Part shown: positions 4,243-12,704 of the stretch, piece after piece
How the letters are laid out: the number at the start of each line of letters is the position of its first letter
Position numbering within the stretch: position 1 is the first letter of the stretch
From: an uncultured Eubacteriales bacterium
GTDB taxonomy: Bacteria > Bacillota > Clostridia > Oscillospirales > Oscillospiraceae
Direction of reading: 5' to 3'
DNA length: 14,340 nt
NCBI GenBank assembly: GCA_902475455.1
Contig: CABRZO010000044.1
Location: forward strand, 1 to 14,340
Notes under the pieces: model-generated
Told to the model about the DNA's origin: nothing
Database searches by the model: none
Seen by the model: only the letters and a program-made list of their open reading frames with translations
Translations under genes and position numbers: made by a program

Positions 4243-6206
4243 GCATCGTAAAAATGAAGCGTCTGCGGGTGATCGGCTTCGCCGAAGAGCGGGACGATCT
4301 GCTGCAGCAGCTGCTTCACTTGGGATGCGTGGAGATTTCGGAACCGGAAGACAAGGTGACGGACCCGGAGTGGACCGCCCTGCTGCGGCGGGACACCTCC
4401 GCCCTCTCCCAGCGCAAGGCAGAGTCCTCGGCCCTGACCAGCGCGCTGGAGGCGTTGGACAAGTATGCTCCGGCAAAAAAGGGACTGTTCACCAAGCGCA
4501 AGCCCATCTCTGAAGCGGCTTTTTTCCAGGAGGAGGCCAAATCCGCCGCCCTCCGGCATGCCGAAGAGATCAACCAGTGTACCCACGAGATCTCAAGGCT
4601 CTATTCAGCGGAGAACAAGCTGAACGCCAGCCTGGCCAGTCTGCTGCCCTGGGCGGAGCTGGATCTGCCCCTAGAGCAGCAGGGCACCGCCCACACCCAG
4701 CTGATGCTGGGCACCACCCCCGCGGCCTCGGACCCCGACGCCCTGCGGGGAGAGCTGAGGGAGGCCGCTCCCCTGTCGGAACTCATCGACGTCTCCCAGG
4801 ACAAGGACCAGCGCTACTATCTGCTGGTGGTCCACAACAGCGACGCCGACGACGCCCTGGCCGCCCTGCGGCCCCACTCCTTCAGCCTGGTCCGGTTCAA
4901 GGACCTGAGGGGCACCCCCCGGGAGAACATCGACCGGATCCACTCTGAGCTCCAGAGCCTTCAGGACCAGCGCCAGGCCCAGCAGGAGCGCATCGCCGCC
5001 CAGCGGGACCAGCGAGCCGCCCTGCAGCTGGCCCAGGACCGGGCCCATCAGGAGATCAATCGGGAGGCGGTGGCGGAGCGGTTCCTCACCGACGGCCGGA
5101 TCTTCTTTGCCGAGGGCTGGATCCCGGCGGAAAAGGTCCAGGGCTTCTCCCAACTGCTCTCGGGCTTTACCTGTGCCTGGGAGACGGCGGACCCGGCGGA
5201 GGGGGACGCGGTGCCCACCCTGCTGAAAAACCCCAAGTGGATGGACTGCATCAACATGGTGACGGAGATGTATTCGCTCCCCGCCTACAACGGCATCGAT
5301 CCCAACCCCCTCTACTTCTTCTGGTATGTGTTCTTCTTCGGCTTCATGTTCGCCGACGTGGCCTACGGTATCATCATCTTCCTGGGCTGCCTGGCCATCA
5401 TCAAGCTGTTCCACCCCAAGAACACCCTGGGCCGGATGATGCAGCTGGGCCTCTGGCTGGGCGGCAGCACCGCCATCTGCGGCATCTTCGTGGGCGGCTT
5501 CTTCGGCAACGTGCTGGAGGTCATCTACGACACCTTCCTGCCCAATGCTGTGATGCCCGGATGGATGGCCAAATTCTGCAGCGGCCTGATCGTCAACCCG
5601 GTCAACGATCCCATGACGGTGCTCATCATCGCCGTGGCCATCGGCTGCGTCCACCTGATCATGGGCCAGTGCATCCACATCTATATGGGCTTCCGGGACG
5701 GACAGCTCTCCGGCGGTGTGGACGCCCTGCTGGACGTGGTACCCTGGTGGATCGTCTTTGCCGGCATCGCCGTCATCGCCCTGCTGGGCTCCCCGGTGCT
5801 GCTGATCATCGGCGTTCTGAGTTTGATCGCCACCCAGGGCCGCCACGCCAAGGGCTTTTTCCGCAAACTCTTCGGCGGCGTCAAGAGCCTCTACGACATC
5901 ACCAGCTGGCTCTCCGACGTGCTGTCCTACGCCCGTCTGATGGCCCTGATGCTGGCCACCAGCGTCATTGCCCAGGTCTTCAACACCCTGGGCGCCCTGC
6001 CCCGGAACATCATTGTGTTTGTGCTGGTGTTCCTGATCGGCCATGTGTTCAACATCGGCGTCAACCTGATCGGCACCTATGTCCACGCGGCCCGTCTCCA
6101 GTACCTGGAGTACTTCGGAAAGTTCTACAAAGAGGGCGGTATCCCCTTCCGCCCCCTGAAATATGACACAAAATATGTCGACATCAACGACGAGGAGGAA
6201 AATTGA
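4239..6206 (+). CDS. ntpI: V-type ATPase subunit I (membrane stator)
   Basis: 655 residues, the normal size for bacterial subunit I, the counterpart of eukaryotic subunit a. The N-terminal cytosolic half (about 1-340) begins MSIVKMKRLRVIGF and contains a long coiled-coil stretch around 215-275 that contacts the peripheral stalks. The C-terminal half has about seven to eight membrane helices, starting with the family signature NGIDPNPLYFFWYVFFFGFM and FADVAYG (about 351-376). The essential arginine that faces the rotor ring is R566 in SYARLMAL, equivalent to yeast Vph1 R735. Together with the K ring it forms the ion half-channels. It overlaps ntpF by 4 nt; ntpK starts 2 nt after its stop, and the ntpK SD lies inside its last codons. 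Confidence 0.96.
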   Translation: MSIVKMKRLRVIGFAEERDDLLQQLLHLGCVEISEPEDKVTDPEWTALLRRDTSALSQRKAESSALTSALEALDKYAPAKKGLFTKRKPISEAAFFQEEAKSAALRHAEEINQCTHEISRLYSAENKLNASLASLLPWAELDLPLEQQGTAHTQLMLGTTPAASDPDALRGELREAAPLSELIDVSQDKDQRYYLLVVHNSDADDALAALRPHSFSLVRFKDLRGTPRENIDRIHSELQSLQDQRQAQQERIAAQRDQRAALQLAQDRAHQEINREAVAERFLTDGRIFFAEGWIPAEKVQGFSQLLSGFTCAWETADPAEGDAVPTLLKNPKWMDCINMVTEMYSLPAYNGIDPNPLYFFWYVFFFGFMFADVAYGIIIFLGCLAIIKLFHPKNTLGRMMQLGLWLGGSTAICGIFVGGFFGNVLEVIYDTFLPNAVMPGWMAKFCSGLIVNPVNDPMTVLIIAVAIGCVHLIMGQCIHIYMGFRDGQLSGGVDALLDVVPWWIVFAGIAVIALLGSPVLLIIGVLSLIATQGRHAKGFFRKLFGGVKSLYDITSWLSDVLSYARLMALMLATSVIAQVFNTLGALPRNIIVFVLVFLIGHVFNIGVNLIGTYVHAARLQYLEYFGKFYKEGGIPFRPLKYDTKYVDINDEEEN

Positions 6207-6208
6207 TT

Positions 6209-6691
6209 ATGGATTTCATGTCTAATGCCGGTCTGTATATCGCTGTTATCGGTGCTTCTCTTGCTGTGGCTCTGGCCTGCGCCGGCTCCGGCCGGGGTGT
6301 GGGTATCGTGGGTGAGGCCGCTGCCGGCGTCATCTCCGAGGACCCCAACAAGTTCTCTTCCTGCCTGATCCTGCAGATTCTGCCCGGCACCCAGGGCCTG
6401 TACGGCCTGGTGGTCTGGTTCTACGCCCTGTTCACCCTGGGCGTCATCGGCGGCACCCCCCAGACCCTGACCGTGGCTCAGGGCATCGGCTATCTGGTGG
6501 CCTGCCTGCCCATGGGCATCGGCGGCTATGTCACCGCCATCGGCCAGGGCCGCTGCGCCGCCGCCGGCGTCAGCCTGGTGGCCAAGCGCCCCGAGGAGAT
6601 GTCCAAGGGCATCATCATGGCCATCATGGTGGAGTTCTACGCCATCCTGTGCCTGCTGGCCTCCTTCCTGATGCTGCTGTTCATCAAGTGA
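6209..6691 (+). CDS. ntpK: V-type ATPase subunit K (rotor ring proteolipid), Na+-type site
   Basis: 160 residues with four membrane helices (about 7-27, 50-80, 88-115 and 133-158) in two homologous hairpins, as in E. hirae NtpK. The ion site is complete: L58, T61 and Q62 in LPGTQGLYG, Q113 in AIGQGRCAAAG, and E142 in MVEFYAIL correspond to E. hirae L61, T64, Q65, Q110 and E139, and Y65 to Y68. As in other V-type c subunits, the first hairpin has Gln where the second has the carboxylate, giving one site per four helices. About ten copies form the ring. The start is ATG 6209, 10 nt after GAGGAGG (6192-6198); a TTG two codons earlier is a poorer choice. The first 30 codons use many T-ending codons, unlike the rest of the operon. 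Confidence 0.96.
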   Translation: MDFMSNAGLYIAVIGASLAVALACAGSGRGVGIVGEAAAGVISEDPNKFSSCLILQILPGTQGLYGLVVWFYALFTLGVIGGTPQTLTVAQGIGYLVACLPMGIGGYVTAIGQGRCAAAGVSLVAKRPEEMSKGIIMAIMVEFYAILCLLASFLMLLFIK

Positions 6692-6731
6692 GCGCCGCTT
6701 CCATTTCACACAGAAAGGACGGAGCAACCCT

Positions 6732-7331
6732 ATGACAGGCATTGAAAACATCACCGGCCGCATTCAGGCCGACGCCCAGGCGGAGATCGACCGGATCCAG
6801 GCCGACGCCCGCCGGGAGGCGGAGAAGATTTCTGCCGGCTATGCCGCCCGGGCCGACCGGGAGTGCGCCGATCTGCTCTCCCGGGGCGAAACCAGCGCCC
6901 GGGAGCGGGGCAGCCGTCTGGTCTCCGCCGCCGAGATGGAGTCCCGGAAGATGACCCTGGCCGCCAAGCAGGAGGTGCTGGATCAGGCCTTTGATCTGGC
7001 ATTGCAGAAACTGCTCTCCCTGCCCCAGGCAGACTATGCGGCGCTGCTGGCCAAGCTGGCCGCCTCCGCCGCCCGCACCGGCCGGGAGCAGATCATCCTG
7101 AACCCCGAGGACCGGAAGAACCTGGGGGCCCAGGTGGTCTCCCAGGCCAACCAGCTGCTCTCCAAGGCGGGAGACTGCGCGAAACTCTCCCTCTCGGAGC
7201 AGACCCGGCCCATCCAGGGCGGCTTGCTGCTCAGCGACGGCGCCGTGGAGGTCAACTGCGCCCTGGAGACGCTGGTGCGTCTCTCCCGCACCGAAGTGAC
7301 CGGCGAGGTAAGCAAGCTGCTCTTCCAGTAA
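6732..7331 (+). CDS. ntpE: V-type ATPase subunit E (peripheral stalk)
   Basis: 199 residues, the usual length. The N-terminal half (about 5-95) is a charged coiled coil that pairs with NtpF. The C-terminal half (about 100-199) is a globular domain ending with the family's IQGGLLLSDGAVEVNCALETL block, which docks on subunit B at the top of the headpiece. The ATG at 6732 is preceded by AAAGGACGGAG about 8 nt upstream. It is separated from ntpK by a 40-nt spacer, one of three real gaps in the operon, and followed by a 66-nt gap that carries a hairpin. Confidence 0.93.
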   Translation: MTGIENITGRIQADAQAEIDRIQADARREAEKISAGYAARADRECADLLSRGETSARERGSRLVSAAEMESRKMTLAAKQEVLDQAFDLALQKLLSLPQADYAALLAKLAASAARTGREQIILNPEDRKNLGAQVVSQANQLLSKAGDCAKLSLSEQTRPIQGGLLLSDGAVEVNCALETLVRLSRTEVTGEVSKLLFQ

Positions 7332-7357
7332 TCTTTTCTCCCCGTCGCGTCAAATTG

Positions 7358-7390
7358 CCCCCTGCCCCTCCGGCAGCGGGGAAAGGAGGA
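7358..7390 (+). promoter_or_regulatory. Intercistronic hairpin and SD in front of ntpC
   Basis: CCCCCTGCC (7358-7366) pairs with GGCAGCGGGG (7372-7381) with one bulged C; the 5-nt loop is CCTCC. The SD AAAGGAGG (7382-7389) follows directly. The loop is an exact complement of the SD core GGAGG (7385-7389), so alternative structures could expose or hide the site. ntpC starts with TTG. Confidence 0.4.
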
Positions 7391-7397
7391 CGAACCA

Positions 7398-8396
7398 TTG
7401 GCCAAAATCAAGGATACCGATTATCTGTTTCTCTCCACCCGGATCCGGGCGCTGGAGCGCAGCCTCCTGACCCGGGAGCGGATGGAGCGGATGCTGGACG
7501 CCCCCACCCCGGCGGATGCCGCCAAGGTGCTGGTGGAGTGCGGCTATCCCGAGGCGGAGGAGGTCACCGTGGACAGCGTCAACGAGATGCTCTCCCAGGC
7601 CCGTCAGCGCACCTTTGACGACCTCTATCTCTTCGCCCCGGACCGGAACATCATTGACGTGTTCCGGATCAAATACGACTATCACAACGCCAAGGTGCTG
7701 CTGAAATCCGAGGCCCGGGGTCTGGACGCCGGCGCTCTGCTGGTGGACACCGGCCGGGTGCCCCCGGAGGAGCTGCGGGAGCACGTCCGCGCCTCGGATT
7801 TCCGGGGGTTGCCCGGCCATCTGGCCGGGGCCATCGCCCAGGCCCGGGACACCCTGGGCTCCACCGGAGATCCCCAGCTCAGCGACTTTGTGCTGGACCG
7901 GGCCTACTTTGAGGACATGTTCGATCTGGCCCGCTCCAGCGGCTCCTCCTTTCTGGAGGGCTATGTCCGCATCAACATCGACGTGGCCAACCTGAAGAGC
8001 CTGGTGCGCACCCTGCGGATGGGCAAGGACGTGGACTTCCTCCGGGGGGTCCTGTTCTCCGGCGGCAACGTGGACGTGCCCCGGATCATCGCCGCCGTCA
8101 ACGCCGGCACCCCCATCCCGGAGCTCTACGCCGCCTCCACCCTGCGGGAGGCCGCAGAACTGGGCAACAGCGCCATTGCCGGGGCCTCTCTCACCCCCTT
8201 TGAAAAGCTGTGCGACGACGCGGTGATGGCCTATATCGGCGACGCCCGGTATGTGGCCTTCGGCGAAGCCCCCCTGGTGGCCTATCTGGCGGCCCGGGAG
8301 AGCGAATTCACCGCTGTGCGCATTATCATGACGGGCCGTCTGGCGGATCTCCCCGCCGACGTGATCCGGGAAAGGCTGCGTGAACCCTATGTATAA
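7398..8396 (+). CDS. ntpC: V-type ATPase subunit C (shaft-to-ring coupler)
   Basis: 332 residues, normal for the bacterial/archaeal C (AC39, subunit d) family. It is mostly helical and soluble, and forms a funnel that sits on the K ring and receives the D-G shaft. Family features are the opening (A)KIKDTDYLFLSTRIRALE and the FRIKYDYHNAKVLLKSEARG segment (about 93-112), which recurs in these proteins. The start is TTG 7398, supported by AAAGGAGG 8 nt upstream; no ATG or GTG is as well placed. The 3' end overlaps ntpG. Only one copy per complex is needed, which fits a weaker start codon; this is inference. Confidence 0.93.
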   Translation: MAKIKDTDYLFLSTRIRALERSLLTRERMERMLDAPTPADAAKVLVECGYPEAEEVTVDSVNEMLSQARQRTFDDLYLFAPDRNIIDVFRIKYDYHNAKVLLKSEARGLDAGALLVDTGRVPPEELREHVRASDFRGLPGHLAGAIAQARDTLGSTGDPQLSDFVLDRAYFEDMFDLARSSGSSFLEGYVRINIDVANLKSLVRTLRMGKDVDFLRGVLFSGGNVDVPRIIAAVNAGTPIPELYAASTLREAAELGNSAIAGASLTPFEKLCDDAVMAYIGDARYVAFGEAPLVAYLAARESEFTAVRIIMTGRLADLPADVIRERLREPYV

Positions 8397-8700
8397 GATC
8401 GCAGTGCTGGGCGACCGGGAGAGCGTGATGGGGTTCAAGGCCCTGGGCCTGGACGTCATTACCGCCGAGACCGTGGAGGAGGCCCGCCGGGATCTCCACG
8501 ACCTGGCCAAGGACCCGGAATACGCCATCATCTATCTCACCGAACAGCTGGCCGCCCAGATGCCAGACGAGGTGGACAAGTATAAAGAACGCCTCACCCC
8601 CGCCGTCATCCTCATCCCCGGCAAGGCGGGCAGCCTGGGCATCGGCATGGAAAACATCACCTCCTCCGTGGAGCGCGCCGTGGGAGCGGACATCCTGTAA
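8389..8700 (+). CDS. ntpG: V-type ATPase subunit F (NtpG, rotor shaft)
   Basis: 103 residues from ATG 8389, the same length as E. hirae NtpG. The opening MYKIAVLGDRESVMGFKALG and the later IIYLTEQ and LTPAVILIPGKAGSLGIGM are the subunit F pattern. It has a Rossmann-like alpha/beta domain with a C-terminal helix that binds NtpD in the central shaft. An alternative start is GTG at 8380, which would add three residues; AAAGG (8371-8375) is 4 nt before GTG and 13 nt before ATG, so the SD does not decide, and the ATG is preferred by family alignment. The start overlaps the end of ntpC by 8 nt, implying coupled translation. Confidence 0.92.
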   Translation: MYKIAVLGDRESVMGFKALGLDVITAETVEEARRDLHDLAKDPEYAIIYLTEQLAAQMPDEVDKYKERLTPAVILIPGKAGSLGIGMENITSSVERAVGADIL

Positions 8701-8746
8701 GCTTTCCGGCTTTTACTGATCCTCAATAGGAAAGAAGGTTCAAACA

Positions 8747-10507
8747 ATGGGCAAAATTGTCAAGGTTTCCGGCCCGCTGGTGGTGGCCACCGGCATGGCC
8801 GACGCCAATATGGCCGACGTGGTCCGGGTGGGCGAGCAGCGCCTGATCGGTGAGATCCTCACCATGACCGGCGACGCCGCCTCCATCCAGGTCTACGAGG
8901 AGACCTCCGGCCTGGGCCCCGGCGCCGAAGTGGTCACCACCGGCTCCCCCCTGTCCGTGGAGCTGGGCCCCGGTCTGCTGGAGAACATCTACGACGGCAT
9001 CCAGCGCCCCCTGGAGGGCATCATGGCCAAGACCGGCAGCGCCAGCATCACCCGGGGCATCGAAGTGGCCGCCCTGGACCGGGAGAAGCAGTGGGACTTC
9101 GTGGCCACCGCCAAGGTGGGCGACCAGGTCATCACCGGTGACTTCCTGGGCCAGGTCCAGGAGACCCCCTCCATCCTCCACAAGATCATGGTCCCCGCCG
9201 GTGTCTCCGGCACCGTGGAGTCCATCTCCTCCGGCAAATACACCGTCACCGACACCGTGGCCACCATCCGGCTTGCCGACGGCAGCCTGAAGGAACTGAC
9301 CATGATGCAGAAGTGGCCTGTCCGGGTGGGCCGGCCCTACAAGAAGAAATACACCCCCGCCACCCCCCTCCAGTCCGGCCAGCGGGTCATTGACACCATG
9401 TTCCCGGTGGCCAAGGGCGGCACCGCCGCCGTCCCCGGCCCCTTCGGCTCCGGCAAGACCGTGGTGCAGCACGCCCTGGCCAAGTGGTCCGACGTGGACA
9501 TCGTGATCTATATCGGCTGCGGCGAGCGGGGCAACGAGATGACCGACGTGCTGCGGGAGTTCCCGGAGCTGGTGGACCCCCGCACCGGCGAGACTCTGAT
9601 GAAGCGCACCGTCCTCATCGCCAACACCTCCGACATGCCTGTGGCCGCCCGGGAGGCCTCCATCTACACCGGCATCACCATCGCCGAGTACTTCCGGGAC
9701 ATGGGCTACGACGTGGCCGTCATCGCCGACTCCACCTCCCGCTGGGCCGAGGCTCTGCGCCGTCTGGAAGAGATGCCCGGCGAGGAGGGCTACCCCGCCT
9801 ACCTGGCCAGCCGCATCGCCGAGTTCTACGAGCGGGCCGGCGTGGTTCAGTGCCTGGGCTCCGACGAGGAGCGGAAGGGCAGCCTCACCGCCGTGGGCGC
9901 CGTCTCCCCTCCCGGCGGCGACCTGTCCGAGCCCGTGAGCCAGGGCACCATGCGCATCGTCAAGGTGTTCTGGAGCCTGGACTCCTCCCTGGCCTACCGC
10001 CGCCACTTCCCCGCCATCAACTGGCTGAACTCCTACTCCCTGTACCTGGACTCTCTGAAACCCTGGTTTGACGAGCACCTGGGCACCGGCTTCTTTGCCA
10101 ACCGGGCCAAGGCCATGAGCATCCTCCAGGAGGAGGCCAGCCTCAACGAGATCGTTCAGCTGGTGGGCAAGGACAGTCTGTCCCCCGCCGACCAGCTCAC
10201 CCTGGAGACCGCCAAGATGATCCGGGAGGACTTCCTGCAGCAGAACGCCTTCGTGGACATCGACTCCTTCTCTGACTATCGCCGTCAGGCCCTGATGCTG
10301 CAGATGATTCTGGACTACGACACCCAGTGCCGCGCCGCCATCGAGAAGGGTGCCGCCGTGGCCGACCTCTTCGCCATCGACGCCCGACTGGGCATCGGCC
10401 GGGCCAAGAGCGTGCCGGTGGACCAGTATGAGCAGGTTTACGCCCGCATCGGGGAAGAGATGACCCAGCAGATTGACGAGATTGCCGAGAGAGGAGAGGT
10501 TGACTGA
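8747..10507 (+). CDS. ntpA: V-type ATPase catalytic subunit A
   Basis: 586 residues, close to the E. hirae 593. It has an N-terminal beta-barrel, the V-type-specific non-homologous insert (about 110-190), the nucleotide-binding domain and a C-terminal helical domain. The Walker A loop is GPFGSGKT (G231-T238, K237). The catalytic glutamate is E260 in GCGERGNEMTDVL. The conserved STSRWAEALR and GSLTAVGAVSPPGGD blocks are present. Three copies alternate with NtpB and hydrolyse ATP at the A-B interface to drive rotation. The ATG at 8747 follows GGAAAGAAGG by about 9 nt, in a 46-nt gap after ntpG. The stop overlaps the ntpB start by one base (TGATG). Confidence 0.98.
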   Translation: MGKIVKVSGPLVVATGMADANMADVVRVGEQRLIGEILTMTGDAASIQVYEETSGLGPGAEVVTTGSPLSVELGPGLLENIYDGIQRPLEGIMAKTGSASITRGIEVAALDREKQWDFVATAKVGDQVITGDFLGQVQETPSILHKIMVPAGVSGTVESISSGKYTVTDTVATIRLADGSLKELTMMQKWPVRVGRPYKKKYTPATPLQSGQRVIDTMFPVAKGGTAAVPGPFGSGKTVVQHALAKWSDVDIVIYIGCGERGNEMTDVLREFPELVDPRTGETLMKRTVLIANTSDMPVAAREASIYTGITIAEYFRDMGYDVAVIADSTSRWAEALRRLEEMPGEEGYPAYLASRIAEFYERAGVVQCLGSDEERKGSLTAVGAVSPPGGDLSEPVSQGTMRIVKVFWSLDSSLAYRRHFPAINWLNSYSLYLDSLKPWFDEHLGTGFFANRAKAMSILQEEASLNEIVQLVGKDSLSPADQLTLETAKMIREDFLQQNAFVDIDSFSDYRRQALMLQMILDYDTQCRAAIEKGAAVADLFAIDARLGIGRAKSVPVDQYEQVYARIGEEMTQQIDEIAERGEVD

Positions 10508-11889
10508 TGATCAAGGAATACCGCACCATCCAGGAGATCGCCTCCCCGCTGATGGTAGTCAACAAAGTCCAGGGCGTCACCTATGACGAGCTGGCGGAGG
10601 TGGAGCTCACCGACGGCTCCGTCCGCCGGGCCAAGGTGCTGGAGGTCAACGGCGACACCGCCGTGGTCCAGCTCTTCGAGTCCGCCGCCGGCATCAACCT
10701 GGCCCAGTCCAAGGTCCGCTTCCTGGGCCACCCCCTGCAGCTGGCCGTCAGCGGCGACATGCTGGGCCGGGTCTTCAACGGCATGGGCCAGCCCATCGAC
10801 GGCGGCCCGGACATTCTGGCGGAGGAGTACCGGGACATCAACGGCCTGGCCATGAACCCCGCCGCCCGGGACTACCCCAACGAGTTTATCCAGACCGGCA
10901 TCTCCACCATTGACGGCCTGAACACCCTGGTCCGGGGCCAGAAGCTGCCCATTTTCTCCGGCTCCGGCCTGCCCCACGCCCAGCTGGCGGCCCAGATCGC
11001 CCGCCAGGCCAAGGTGCTGGACGGCGAGAGCAACTTCGCCGTGGTTTTTGCCGCCATCGGCATCACCTTCGAGGAGTCCGAGTTCTTCGTCCAGGAGTTC
11101 CGCCGCACCGGCGCCATCGACCGTACCGTGCTGTTCACCAACCTGGCCAATGACCCCGCCGTGGAACGTATTGCCACCCCCCGGATGGCTCTGACCGCCG
11201 CCGAGTATCTGGCCTTTGAGAAGGGCATGCACGTGCTGGTCATCATGACCGACATCACCAACTACGCCGAGGCCCTGCGGGAGATCTCCGCCGCCAAAAA
11301 GGAGGTCCCCGGCCGCCGGGGCTATCCCGGCTACCTGTACACCGACCTGGCCACCATGTACGAGCGGGCGGGCCGTCAGCTGGGCAAGGAGGGCTCCATC
11401 ACCATGATCCCCATCCTGACCATGCCCGAGGACGACAAGACCCACCCCATCCCCGACCTGACCGGCTATATCACCGAGGGCCAGATCATCCTGAGCCGGG
11501 AGCTCTACCGCAAGGGCATTGTGCCCCCGGTGGACGTGCTCCCCTCCCTGTCCCGTCTGAAGGACAAGGGCATCGGCGAGGGCAAGACCCGGGAGGATCA
11601 CTCCGGCACCATGAACCAGCTCTTCGCCGCCTACGCCACCGGCAAGGAGGCCAAGGAGCTCATGAGCATTCTGGGCGAGGCCGCCCTGTCCGCCACAGAC
11701 CTGCTCTACGCCAAGTTTGCCGAGGAGTTTGAGAAGCGCTATGTGGCCCAGGGCCCCGAGGAGAACCGCTCCATCCAGGAGACCCTGGATCTGGGCTGGG
11801 ATCTGCTAAGCATCCTGCCGGTGGGCGAGCTCAAGCGGATCAAGGAAGAGTATATTGCCAAGTACCTCCCCAAGAAAGACGCCGAGTAA
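10507..11889 (+). CDS. ntpB: V-type ATPase regulatory subunit B
   Basis: 460 residues (E. hirae 458). Same fold as subunit A but with a degenerate P-loop: FSGSGLPHAQLAAQIARQA at about 150-168 replaces the Walker lysine, as is normal for B. The arginine finger that reaches the A subunit nucleotide is R350 in PSLSRLKDKGIGEGKTREDH, at the same number as in E. hirae. ATG 10507 shares one base with the ntpA stop, and the purine-rich GAGAGGAGAGG just upstream serves as SD, so A and B should be made at equal levels, matching the A3B3 head. Confidence 0.98.
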   Translation: MIKEYRTIQEIASPLMVVNKVQGVTYDELAEVELTDGSVRRAKVLEVNGDTAVVQLFESAAGINLAQSKVRFLGHPLQLAVSGDMLGRVFNGMGQPIDGGPDILAEEYRDINGLAMNPAARDYPNEFIQTGISTIDGLNTLVRGQKLPIFSGSGLPHAQLAAQIARQAKVLDGESNFAVVFAAIGITFEESEFFVQEFRRTGAIDRTVLFTNLANDPAVERIATPRMALTAAEYLAFEKGMHVLVIMTDITNYAEALREISAAKKEVPGRRGYPGYLYTDLATMYERAGRQLGKEGSITMIPILTMPEDDKTHPIPDLTGYITEGQIILSRELYRKGIVPPVDVLPSLSRLKDKGIGEGKTREDHSGTMNQLFAAYATGKEAKELMSILGEAALSATDLLYAKFAEEFEKRYVAQGPEENRSIQETLDLGWDLLSILPVGELKRIKEEYIAKYLPKKDAE

Positions 11890-11901
11890 GGGGGCTTTCG
11901 C

Positions 11902-12600
11902 ATGGCAAACACCACTGTAAGCGCCACCAGAATGGAGCTGACCCGGCTCAAGGGCAGACTGAAAACCGCCGTCCGGGGCCACAAGCTGCTGAAGGACAAG
12001 CGGGATGAGCTGATGAAGCAGTTCCTGGACGTGGTGCGGGAAAACCGGGAAGTTCGGCAGCGGGTGGAGGAAGGGCTGAAACAGGCCCACGCCTCCTTCA
12101 CCGTGGCCTCCGCCCTGATGAGCGCCGAAATGCTGGAGCAGGCCCTGCTCTACCCCAAGCAGAGTGTGGAGCTGGGGCTCACCACCAAGAACATCATGTC
12201 CGTCAACGTGCCCGAGTACCACTTCAGCACGGTGGGGGGCGGCGCCGGGGACATCTACCCCTACGGCTTCGCCACCACCAGTTGTGAGCTGGACGGGGCC
12301 GTGGACGCCCTGTCCTCGGTGTTCCAGGACATGCTGCGGCTGGCCCAGATCGAAAAGACCACCCAGCTGCTGGCGGAGGAGATCGAAAAGACCCGCCGCC
12401 GGGTCAACGCCCTGGAGTATGTGATGATCCCCCAGACCCAGGAGAGCATCAAATATATCTCCATGAAGCTGGAGGAGAACGACCGCAACGCCACCACCCG
12501 GCTCATGAAGGTCAAGGACATGATGCTGCAGCAGGCCATCGAGCAGAAGCGCCGGGAGGACGAAGAAGCCCTGGCCGCCGCGGAGGCCCAGGCCACCTGA
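11902..12600 (+). CDS. ntpD: V-type ATPase subunit D (central shaft)
   Basis: 232 residues, slightly longer than E. hirae NtpD (about 210) because of an acidic/Ala-rich C-terminal tail. It starts MANTTVSATRMELTRLKGRL, and the conserved GHKLLKDKRDELMKQF (about 30-45) is the family signature. Two long antiparallel coiled-coil helices (about 10-80 and 135-210) form the rotor axle inside A3B3, with NtpG bound at the base. It lies 12 nt after ntpB with AAGGGGG as SD. Last gene of the operon: a strong terminator starts 36 nt after the stop, so there is no ntpH or ntpJ equivalent in this transcript. Confidence 0.96.
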   Translation: MANTTVSATRMELTRLKGRLKTAVRGHKLLKDKRDELMKQFLDVVRENREVRQRVEEGLKQAHASFTVASALMSAEMLEQALLYPKQSVELGLTTKNIMSVNVPEYHFSTVGGGAGDIYPYGFATTSCELDGAVDALSSVFQDMLRLAQIEKTTQLLAEEIEKTRRRVNALEYVMIPQTQESIKYISMKLEENDRNATTRLMKVKDMMLQQAIEQKRREDEEALAAAEAQAT

Positions 12601-12636
12601 CCTGTTCAAATCACTCCCATTGTTTCAACGCAACAG

Positions 12637-12672
12637 AGCGCGCCGCATTTTTGCAAATGCGGCGCGCTTTTT
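12637..12672 (+). terminator. Intrinsic terminator of the V-type ATPase operon
   Basis: A perfect 14-bp stem (12637-12650 with 12655-12668), TTGC loop and a run of five T residues (12668-12672). Confidence 0.92.
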
Positions 12673-12704
12673 AGTACGCATTTCCCCTGTTTTTCCGTCT
12701 CTTC

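Noticed and set aside
4671..6086. 471-codon minus-strand open frame, rich in His, Gly, Asp and Gln
   Set aside because: It is the antisense of ntpI; the composition is what C-ending codons give on the opposite strand, and there is no SD or domain.
5237..6166. 309-codon plus-strand frame inside ntpI
   Set aside because: Alternative frame of a GC-rich gene, Arg/Pro/His-rich with no membrane or domain pattern, while the true frame is clearly subunit I.
7350..8531. 393-codon minus-strand open frame
   Set aside because: Antisense shadow of ntpC and ntpG.
8723..10078. 451-codon minus-strand open frame
   Set aside because: Antisense shadow of ntpA, Gly/His/Ala-rich low-information sequence.
10438..11601. 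387-codon minus-strand open frame
   Set aside because: Antisense shadow of ntpB with the same compositional signature.
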